Shown: one piece after another, positions 58,256 to 64,000 of the stretch | Numbering within the stretch: position 1 is the stretch's first letter | Layout of the letters: each line of letters begins with the position of its first letter | NCBI RefSeq assembly: GCF_022348085.1 | Contig: NZ_JAKRFN010000004.1 | Location: forward strand, 1 to 64,000 | Reading direction: 5' to 3' | Length of the DNA stretch: 64,000 nucleotides | From: Mycobacterium sp. PSTR-4-N | Lineage (GTDB): Bacteria > Actinomycetota > Actinomycetes > Mycobacteriales > Mycobacteriaceae | Translations under genes and position numbers: made by a program | Notes under the pieces: generated by a model | The model's input: the letters and a program-made list of their open reading frames with translations, nothing else | Told to the model about the DNA's origin: nothing | Databases searched by the model: none

Positions 58256-59650
58256 CCGCGACGGGCGCCACGCCAGGAAGCCGATCACCAGGCCCGCGAA
58301 CGGGATCGCGGCGAGCACCGTGCTCAGCATGACGCTGCCACCGGTCACCAGGGTGAAGTTCGAGAGCACCAGCCAGAGGCTGGCCAGCAGCCCGAGTACG
58401 GCGAGCGCGGGCGCGATCCGCGTCGTCGCGATCCCGCCGCGGCCACGGTGGCGGAGGAAGAACACCAGCACCGCGATCGACGTGGTCAGCATCAGCACGA
58501 CCATCCCGACGGTCGCGACACCGGCCATCGACCCGAAGACACCGACCAGCGGATCGATGCCGAGCAGCGCGAGAACCGCGACGATGATCGCGGCCGTCGC
58601 GGTCTGGACGAGCGACGAGAACGACGGTGATGCATGGCCGTCGTGCACGGTCGCCAGTCGCGCGGGCAGCAATCCCTTGCCCGCCAGCACGAACTGATAG
58701 CGCGCGATTACGTTGTGGAAGGACAACACGCAGGCGAACAGGCTGCTCAGCAGCAGCACGTTGACGATGTCGCGGCCCACGGTGCCGAGCATGTCGCCGG
58801 TGGTGTCGAGGAGCATGTTGCCCTCACCGTCGAGGGTTCGCTGCGCCACCCCGGTCACCTGGTCGGGGCCCAACGCCACCACGAACGCCCACACGGTGAT
58901 CGCGTAGAACGCGCCGATGATGACGACCGCGGCGTACGTGGCGCGGGGGATGGTCCGTTCGGGGTCACGCGCCTCGTCCCGGAACACCGCCGTCGCCTCG
59001 AATCCGATGAATCCGGTGAGCGCGAACAGTATCGCGATCCCGATGGTGCCCTGGGTGAACGTCGCCGGATCGAACGAGGTGAACGTGACGCCCGCCGGGC
59101 CGGGCTTGGCGACCATCACCACGTCGAGGACGACCACGATGCCGATCTCGAGGGCCAGCGCCACCCCGAGCACCTTCGCGCTCAGCTCGATGTGCCGGTA
59201 GCCGAGGACTGCGACGATCGCCAGGATCGCGAACGAGTAGACGGGCCAGGGGATCTCGGGGCCGTCATAGTGTGCGACCGTGTCGGCGATGGCCCAGCCG
59301 ATGTATCCGTAGATGCCGATCTGTATCGCGGTGTAGGCGATCAGCGCGACCACCGCGATGCCCTTGCCCATCCGTTCGCCGAGCCCGACCGTGACGTAGG
59401 AGAAGAACGCACCGGCCTCGGGGACATGGGGCGTCATCGTCACGAACCCGATGCTGAACACCAGCAGCACGAGCGCGGCGATGACGAACCCGACCGGTGC
59501 ACCCGCGCCGTTGCCCAGGCCCATCGCCAGCGGCATGTTGCCGCCGATCACGGTCAGCGGGGCGGCCGCGGCGACGACCATGAAGACGATGCCGACCGGA
59601 CCGAGATGTCCTGTCAATCGCCGGGTCTCAGGCGTGGTGGAGGTGGTCAC
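58244..59650 (-). CDS. APC family amino acid permease
   Basis: The 468-aa protein has twelve TM helices with FMVVAAAAPLTVIGGNMPLA (first helix), FVTMTPHVPEAGAFFSYVTV and GFIGFEATAVFRDEARDPER, the typical APC sixth-helix region. The GTG at 59650 is preceded by AGGAG and overlaps the peptidase stop (GTGA). It imports an amino acid or amine. The neighbours suggest beta-alanine, GABA or a peptide product. Confidence 0.9.
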   Translation of the reverse strand: MTTSTTPETRRLTGHLGPVGIVFMVVAAAAPLTVIGGNMPLAMGLGNGAGAPVGFVIAALVLLVFSIGFVTMTPHVPEAGAFFSYVTVGLGERMGKGIAVVALIAYTAIQIGIYGYIGWAIADTVAHYDGPEIPWPVYSFAILAIVAVLGYRHIELSAKVLGVALALEIGIVVVLDVVMVAKPGPAGVTFTSFDPATFTQGTIGIAILFALTGFIGFEATAVFRDEARDPERTIPRATYAAVVIIGAFYAITVWAFVVALGPDQVTGVAQRTLDGEGNMLLDTTGDMLGTVGRDIVNVLLLSSLFACVLSFHNVIARYQFVLAGKGLLPARLATVHDGHASPSFSSLVQTATAAIIVAVLALLGIDPLVGVFGSMAGVATVGMVVLMLTTSIAVLVFFLRHRGRGGIATTRIAPALAVLGLLASLWLVLSNFTLVTGGSVMLSTVLAAIPFAGLVIGFLAWRPSRSLA

Positions 59651-60756
59651 GGGGTCTCCTGGGGTGAAGAGGCGGACATAGCGGTGCGGAGCAGATCGTG
59701 ATCGATCGCGTGGGCGGTGAACCCGTTGCGGCCGGTCATCGTGGTCGCGGCGACCATCGCGTTGACGATGGCCTCTTCGGTGGCGTCGATCGTCAGGTCG
59801 AACAGTCGCGTCATCAGCTGGGGTGCGACCATGCGGACATCGACCTCGGTCCGGGCGGTGTTCACGTCCTCGTCCCAGGCATACGGGGGGATACCGCGGT
59901 TCGACGTCGAGAAGGCCAGCATGAGGTCCCCGCTGTACTGCTCGCCCGTGCCGCCGAGCCGACCGACGGCCAGTGCGGCGCGCTGCGCCATTCGTGTGCA
60001 CTGATGGGGGAGCAGGGGGGCATCGGTCGCGACGATCACGATGATCGAGCCCGACCCGGGTTCGTAGCCGGGCGGCAGATCGGGCAGCGGCACCGCCTCC
60101 GTTCCGATCAGCTCGCCGATGTGAACGCCGTTGATGCGCAGCCGTTCTCGCCGTCCGTGGTTGGCCTGCACCAGGACGCCGACCGTGTATCGGCCCGCGG
60201 CGGTGTCGGTCGTGCGCGACGAGGTACCGATGCCGCCCTTGAAGCCGTGACAGATCATCCCGGTGCCGCCGCCCACGTTGCCTTCGGCCGGTGGCTGCGC
60301 CGACGCATTCTCCAACGCAGTGCGCGCGTGTTCGGGCCGGACGTGGAATCCGTTGATGTCGTTGAGCAGTCCGTCATAGGTTTCCCCGACCACGGGCAGT
60401 GACCAGTAGACACCGTCACCGCGGGCGCGCACCTGCGCGGCGACCAGCTCGTCGCGAACGACGCCGACACTGTGGGTGTTGGTCAGCCCGATGGCGGTCG
60501 TCAGTTCGCCGGACTCGCGGATCCATTCCAGCCCGGTGAGTTCACCACTGCCGTTGAGGCGATGCGCCCCCGCGAAGAGGGGTTCGGTCCAGATGTCGTC
60601 GTGTGGGACGACGACGGTGACGCCGGTGTGCACGGCCGGTGGCCCCTCGGCGTCGAGGGTGACGTGCCCGACGCGTACGCCCGGCACATCGGTGATGGCG
60701 TTGTCGGCGCCGGTGGGGTGGTCGCCGATGATGACGCCGAGGTCTCTTGCCCTCAT
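59647..60756 (-). CDS. P1 family (S58, DmpA/BapA-like) aminopeptidase
   Basis: The 369-aa protein carries the self-cleaving Ntn-type site: ICHGFKGGIGTSSR with the nucleophile Ser of S58. The family includes D-aminopeptidase DmpA and the beta-aminopeptidases BapA, which release N-terminal beta-amino acids. Autocleavage into alpha and beta chains is expected before GTSS. No signal peptide is seen. It is divergent from the TetR gene and its operator. Confidence 0.88.
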   Translation of the reverse strand: MRARDLGVIIGDHPTGADNAITDVPGVRVGHVTLDAEGPPAVHTGVTVVVPHDDIWTEPLFAGAHRLNGSGELTGLEWIRESGELTTAIGLTNTHSVGVVRDELVAAQVRARGDGVYWSLPVVGETYDGLLNDINGFHVRPEHARTALENASAQPPAEGNVGGGTGMICHGFKGGIGTSSRTTDTAAGRYTVGVLVQANHGRRERLRINGVHIGELIGTEAVPLPDLPPGYEPGSGSIIVIVATDAPLLPHQCTRMAQRAALAVGRLGGTGEQYSGDLMLAFSTSNRGIPPYAWDEDVNTARTEVDVRMVAPQLMTRLFDLTIDATEEAIVNAMVAATTMTGRNGFTAHAIDHDLLRTAMSASSPQETP

Positions 60757-60770
60757 GACACGCTCCGTTG

Positions 60771-60787
60771 TTTTCCGAATTGGAAAA
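60771..60787. promoter_or_regulatory. 17-bp palindromic operator TTTTCCGAATTGGAAAA
   Basis: The palindrome has 6-bp perfect arms (TTTTCC and GGAAAA) around GAATT. It lies 15 bp upstream of the peptidase ATG and 80 bp upstream of the divergent TetR gene, which makes it the likely TetR operator controlling both. Confidence 0.7.
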
Positions 60788-60866
60788 GAACTATGCGCCC
60801 GTGTCGGGCGTCACGCAAGAGGAAGGGCAGAATCGACCTCGCGGCACGAGTGAGGAGGTGGCCGGG

Positions 60867-61484
60867 ATGGGGCGGCCGAACACGCAGGCGCAACGGCGCG
60901 CCGACATCATGGACGCGGCGATCACGCTGATCGAGCGCCATGATCTGGCCACCCTCAAGCTGGCCGACGTGGCCGCCGAGCTCGGCCTGACCACCAATGC
61001 GGTGCGGTACTACTTCAAGGACATGACCGAGCTGCTCTCGCAGCTGGCCCTACGCTCGGACGTGCGTTTCTACGAGCAGCGTCGCCGCTTCGGTGACCTG
61101 ACCGACGACGTGGCGCTGCAGTTGGCGATGACGATCGCGGCCGGCCTGCCGAACGGTCCCGAAGACGCCGAATGGCGGGCCATCTGGCGAGCCGTGCTCG
61201 CCGCGGGCTTCGAACTGGATCAGCGCCGCGACGTCCAGGGCATCTACCATCGCCAGGTCGGCCTCTACCGGGATCTGCTCACCACGGGCGCCGATGCTGG
61301 GGTGTTCACCCTCGGTGCGCCCGCCGGCGACATCGCGATGACCCTGATGGCGATGGAGGACTATCTCGGCTACCGCATCGTGGCGCGCGATCCCGAGATG
61401 GACCGCGCGACGGCGCTGCGCCTGATGCGGCAGTACGCGCAATCGGCAACGGGGACAACACTTCCCGATTGCGCAGGGGTGTGA
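60867..61484 (+). CDS. TetR family transcriptional regulator
   Basis: The 205-aa protein (start at 60867 after GAGGAGG) has an N-terminal TetR HTH (RRADIMDAAITLIERHDLAT, then LADVAAELGLTTNAVRYYFKD) and a helical ligand-binding domain. An in-frame ATG at 60768 would add 33 residues and would overlap the operator. It is divergent from the peptidase-permease operon and probably represses it. Confidence 0.88.
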   Translation: MGRPNTQAQRRADIMDAAITLIERHDLATLKLADVAAELGLTTNAVRYYFKDMTELLSQLALRSDVRFYEQRRRFGDLTDDVALQLAMTIAAGLPNGPEDAEWRAIWRAVLAAGFELDQRRDVQGIYHRQVGLYRDLLTTGADAGVFTLGAPAGDIAMTLMAMEDYLGYRIVARDPEMDRATALRLMRQYAQSATGTTLPDCAGV

Positions 61485-61485
61485 G

Positions 61486-62271
61486 TCATTCGCGCCGATA
61501 GGCCGATTCGATCTGCGCGGCCGGTTTCGGCAGCAGCGGCTCACCGTTGGTCAGCACGAACGTGGTGTTCCCGCGGTGCCAGATGGTCAGCGACGGGTCG
61601 TTCAGATCGACACCCTCGTAGTGCGGGTGGATGAAGAGCTTGCCCAGATCGGCGTTGCGCACCGCGTCGGCGTTGCTCTTGTCGCTCGGCGAGTCCGCGT
61701 AACCGTCGTAGCGGCGCGCCACGTCCACGACGTGCCAGGGTGTGTCGGTCGGGGTGGCGAGCCCGGTGGTGCGCAGCGTCGGATCCCCCACCTTCGACCC
61801 TCCGGAGGCGCGCAGCGGGTTCCCGAACAGGACGAAGGTCAGGCGATCGGGCGTCGGCGCCGTCGGGTCCGCAGCGTGCTGGCGCATCCACTCCGAGGCC
61901 ACCTGGGCCCCTTGGCTGTAGGCCAGCACGATGATGGTGCCGGGGGTGGCGCGAATCGCGGCGTCGAGGTTGGCGACGCCGGTGGGAATCGAATCCAGTG
62001 CCAGGTTGCGGGGGTAGTCGACCACTTTCATCGTGTAGGGCGCAGTGCTGAACACTCCGCGGAACTCTTCATCCATGTCGTTCTTGACGTGCAGATCGGC
62101 ACCGGGCAGTGCGAGAACGGTGCCGCTGGACGGGATCCCGAGCCGGGTGGTGGTCGCCGCCGTCAGGCCGGCCGACGGTGCGGTCGCGTCGTGGCGGGCC
62201 GCGAGCCGATGGGCGAGGCACCCCGCACACAGCAGCGCGAGGATGATCAGGACGACCGCGCGACGTTTCAC
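61486..62271 (-). CDS. PE-PPE domain hydrolase (secreted/anchored)
   Basis: The 261-aa protein has a signal sequence (MKRRAVVLIILALLCAGCLA) with a possible lipobox and a PE-PPE serine-hydrolase domain: IVLAYSQGAQVASEW (Ser), VARRYDGYADSP (Asp) and FIHPHYEGVDL (His). PE-PPE hydrolases are esterases of mycobacterial cell-wall or lipid metabolism. The prophage gene at 242-838 has the same three motifs. It ends 1 bp after the TetR gene (convergent). Confidence 0.87.
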   Translation of the reverse strand: MKRRAVVLIILALLCAGCLAHRLAARHDATAPSAGLTAATTTRLGIPSSGTVLALPGADLHVKNDMDEEFRGVFSTAPYTMKVVDYPRNLALDSIPTGVANLDAAIRATPGTIIVLAYSQGAQVASEWMRQHAADPTAPTPDRLTFVLFGNPLRASGGSKVGDPTLRTTGLATPTDTPWHVVDVARRYDGYADSPSDKSNADAVRNADLGKLFIHPHYEGVDLNDPSLTIWHRGNTTFVLTNGEPLLPKPAAQIESAYRRE

Positions 62272-62302
62272 GATGGCCCGCCTTTGTCCGTGTCTTCTGA
62301 GG

Positions 62303-62926
62303 CTATTCCGGGCCCGCGCGACTGTACCTCTGGCACAACATGTCCGTGCTGCCCGTCAGCTGTGAGTCCGGCGTGGATTCGTCGATCCCCAGCCGAGCGC
62401 ACAGATCGAGGAACGTCGTCGCGAATGGGTTGTCCGCGACCTGTTCGCGCAGCGCGACCCAGTCGAGCTGCTCGCGAACCCCTCGCGCCACCGGAAGCAG
62501 CTTCGCGAAATCGCAGTGGTGTTCGTGCAGCGAGCGCAGCTTCTGCAGCATCACCTCACTCGGCGGGAGCACCGGCATCGACAGAGCGAAGACATCGAGG
62601 ACCGGTGCGCCTGCGATCATGCCGCTGTCAACGGGCACCCGGTTGATCTGGTGCAGCACGTCGACGACGGCGGGCCCGTCGACGCTCAGCCCCGCTTTGA
62701 ACAACCAGTCCTCGGGAGGCCGCCGGATGTCGAACCCTGCGTTTGCCAGCGCCGCGGCCGCCGCCTCGACGTCGGATTCGGCGACCACGAAATCCACGTC
62801 GTGGGTCGGTTCGGGGGCGCCGTGGGCCCACAGCGCGAAACTTCCGGCGAGCGCGAACGGCGGCCCGTCGGCTTTGAGCGCGGACGCCGCACGGCGCAAC
62901 GCGTGACGCAGGTCATCAGGGGACAT
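62303..62926 (-). CDS. Nucleotidyltransferase-like protein
   Basis: The 207-aa protein has the nucleotidyltransferase core: FALAGSFALWAHGAPEPTHD, then VDFVVAESD, which supplies the GS and DxD-type metal ligands. AbiEii/MenT-like toxins and DUF-type nucleotidyltransferases share this layout. The N-terminal helices and the later DFAKLLPVARGVREQLDWVA region fit the family. No antitoxin gene is adjacent, so toxin function is not supported. The ATG is divergent from the EEP gene. Confidence 0.65.
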   Translation of the reverse strand: MSPDDLRHALRRAASALKADGPPFALAGSFALWAHGAPEPTHDVDFVVAESDVEAAAAALANAGFDIRRPPEDWLFKAGLSVDGPAVVDVLHQINRVPVDSGMIAGAPVLDVFALSMPVLPPSEVMLQKLRSLHEHHCDFAKLLPVARGVREQLDWVALREQVADNPFATTFLDLCARLGIDESTPDSQLTGSTDMLCQRYSRAGPE

Positions 62927-62972
62927 TCGCACCGCCGTGGGTTTCGTCTGCAGGGTGGGTAGTGGACTACCC

Positions 62973-63737
62973 ATGAAGTTGGTGACCTTCAACATCCTCC
63001 ACGGGCGCACCGTGGGGGGCGGTGTTGACCTGGACCGCTTCGCCGACTGCATCGCAGGGTTGGACGCCGACATTCTCGCTCTGCAGGAGGTGGACTCGGT
63101 GCAGCAGCGGTCCGGTATGGCCGATCTGACAGCACTGGCCGCCGAGGCCATGGGTGCCCGCAGCCACCGGTTCGTCGCCGCCATCTCGGGCACGCCCGGG
63201 GCGACGTGGATGGCCGCCACGGGGGAGGAGCAGCCGGGCACCGCGGCCTACGGAGTCGCCCTGCTGTCGCGCTATCCCGCCGCCAGCTGGCAGGTGGTGC
63301 GCCTGCCCCGAATCCCGGTTCGATTCCCGATGTACCTGCGCGCACCCAACCGTGTGCAGATCATCCACGAGGAGCCGAGAGCCGCGGTGATCGGACACTT
63401 CGACACCCCGCTCGGCGCGCTCACCGTGGCCAACACGCATCTGTCCTTCGTGCCGGGATGGAATCGGCTACAGCTGCGGCGGCTCCTGCGCGACGTCGAG
63501 GGAATGCCGGCGCCGCGTATCGTGACCGGTGATCTGAACATGTCGCCTGCGGCGGTGCGGCGGCACACCGGGCTGCGGGCACTCGCCTCGGCGGCGACGT
63601 TCCCCGCCGACGTGCCGACCCAGCAGCTCGACCATGTCCTGACCGACGATCCCGGTCTGCAGGTGCGCGCCTGCCGGACACCGGCGGTCGCGATCTCCGA
63701 TCACCGTCCGCTCGTGGTCGACCTGCAGCGCGGCTGA
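62973..63737 (+). CDS. Endonuclease/exonuclease/phosphatase (EEP) family protein
   Basis: The 254-aa protein has EEP motifs: KLVTFNILHGR, DILALQEVD (catalytic Glu), ANTHLSFVPGWN, VTGDLNMSPAAV (Asp/Asn) and AISDHRPLVVDL (His). Substrates range from DNA to phospholipids and sugar phosphates. There is no signal peptide. The ATG at 62973 is preferred over 62937. The next gene is 130 bp downstream. Confidence 0.87.
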   Translation: MKLVTFNILHGRTVGGGVDLDRFADCIAGLDADILALQEVDSVQQRSGMADLTALAAEAMGARSHRFVAAISGTPGATWMAATGEEQPGTAAYGVALLSRYPAASWQVVRLPRIPVRFPMYLRAPNRVQIIHEEPRAAVIGHFDTPLGALTVANTHLSFVPGWNRLQLRRLLRDVEGMPAPRIVTGDLNMSPAAVRRHTGLRALASAATFPADVPTQQLDHVLTDDPGLQVRACRTPAVAISDHRPLVVDLQRG

Positions 63738-63743
63738 ACGGGG

Positions 63744-63760
63744 AGGGACTTTCGACCCTC
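63744..63760. promoter_or_regulatory. DosR-type box upstream of the universal stress protein gene
   Basis: AGGGACTTTCGACCCTC matches the DosR inner consensus GGGACTWWAGTCCC at 10 of 14 positions, with G/C changes in the right arm. It lies 108 bp upstream of the Usp ATG. Usp genes are classic DosR targets in mycobacteria. Confidence 0.55.
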
Positions 63761-63867
63761 TGCGTGATGCCGGCAGACCACTGAACGGCGGGATCGGCGC
63801 AGGTAGCGTCGGGGACAAGAGCGGCGAACACCCTGCACCGACGCCGCTCGCTGAGGAGGCGCCTGTC

Positions 63868-64000
63868 ATGTCCCAACCCGCCGCGTCGCTCGGCATCGTC
63901 GTCTGCGTGGACGGCTCCGCGGCGGCCAGGGCGGCCGTCGACTGGGCTGCGCGCAGCGCGGCGCGCCGCCGCGCGACGCTGACGCTGGCCCACGTACTGC
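63868..64000 (+). CDS. Universal stress protein family, N-terminal fragment
   Basis: The ATG follows GAGGAGGC. The 44 visible residues (MSQPAASLGIVVCVDGSAAA, then VDWAARSAARRRATLTLAHV) form the first beta-alpha-beta of a UspA domain, with the VCVDGS segment in the usual VGVDGS position. The gene runs past the window edge. The DosR-like box upstream suggests induction by hypoxia or NO. Confidence 0.88.
   Translation, partial: MSQPAASLGIVVCVDGSAAARAAVDWAARSAARRRATLTLAHVL

Noticed and set aside
62941..62962. GTTT followed by GGGTAG upstream of the EEP gene.
   Set aside because: The spacer is only 12 bp, too short for a SigF-type promoter.
1..64000. CRISPR arrays, rRNA genes, complete tRNA genes and insertion sequences.
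   Set aside because: None was seen: no regularly spaced repeats, no rRNA-like sequence, no full cloverleaf, and no transposase motifs with terminal repeats.

Overview
The window is high-GC actinobacterial DNA and almost certainly mycobacterial, most likely an environmental Mycolicibacterium-type species. The pointers are a mycobacteriophage-type lysis cassette with a LysB mycolyl-arabinogalactan esterase, a 13E12-family HNH gene, a DesA3 desaturase with its reductase, PE-PPE-type hydrolases, two SigF-family sigma factors and a DosR-like box next to a universal stress protein. No identity was tested by database search; family calls come from motifs read by eye.

Region 1 (1-8764) is the right end of an integrated prophage: the end of a tail gene, a small membrane protein, a PE-PPE/cutinase-type hydrolase, lysA, lysB, holin-type proteins, a strong terminator at 4893, then an accessory set (HNH protein, DUF2510 membrane protein, SLATT-like membrane protein, small ORFs). 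It closes with a MerR-like excisionase and a duplicated tRNA 3' end at 8740-8763 (attachment site). The integrase is not in the window and should lie at the other prophage end.

Region 2 (8866-18947) is host DNA: DUF3297, two small membrane proteins, a 13E12 HNH gene with a near-consensus SOS box, a frameshifted three-repeat secreted protein, the Rv3230c/DesA3 desaturase pair, a lipoprotein and a SigF-family sigma factor.

Region 3 (18958-38818) is the most striking part. A nine-gene leftward operon carries System I cytochrome c maturation genes (ccmC-D-E-F-G-H), a 48-aa membrane protein, a cation/proton antiporter and a DUF421 protein. A divergent rightward operon encodes a caa3-type oxidase (CtaC with a fused cytochrome c, CtaD, CtaE), a small membrane protein, CtaG, a dihaem cytochrome c, a Rieske protein and a cytochrome b. 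Converging on it is a three-gene formate dehydrogenase (Cys in place of selenocysteine, 4Fe-4S subunit, NrfD-type anchor). Mycobacteria normally use System II for cytochrome c and a bcc-aa3 supercomplex, so this looks like an additional respiratory chain with its own cytochrome c assembly line. Perfect SigF-type promoters (GTTT-N15-GGGTAG) precede the ccm, cta and fdh operons.

Region 4 (38943-51816) holds a phytoene-desaturase-like flavoprotein, a MarR regulator divergent from a pyruvate-oxidase/enolase-superfamily/FAD-FeS-dehydrogenase operon with a SigF-like promoter, a second SigF-family sigma factor, and a short-chain dehydrogenase/membrane protein/GH15/small protein operon. The quinone-linked dehydrogenases for formate, pyruvate and a 2-hydroxyacid would feed the region 3 chain.

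Region 5 (51770-64000) has a CLC transporter, an aminotransferase/semialdehyde dehydrogenase/PucR/APC permease/P1 peptidase catabolic group (possibly beta-alanine or beta-amino peptides), a TetR regulator with a clear palindromic operator, a PE-PPE hydrolase, a nucleotidyltransferase-like protein, an EEP-family phosphatase and the start of a universal stress protein.
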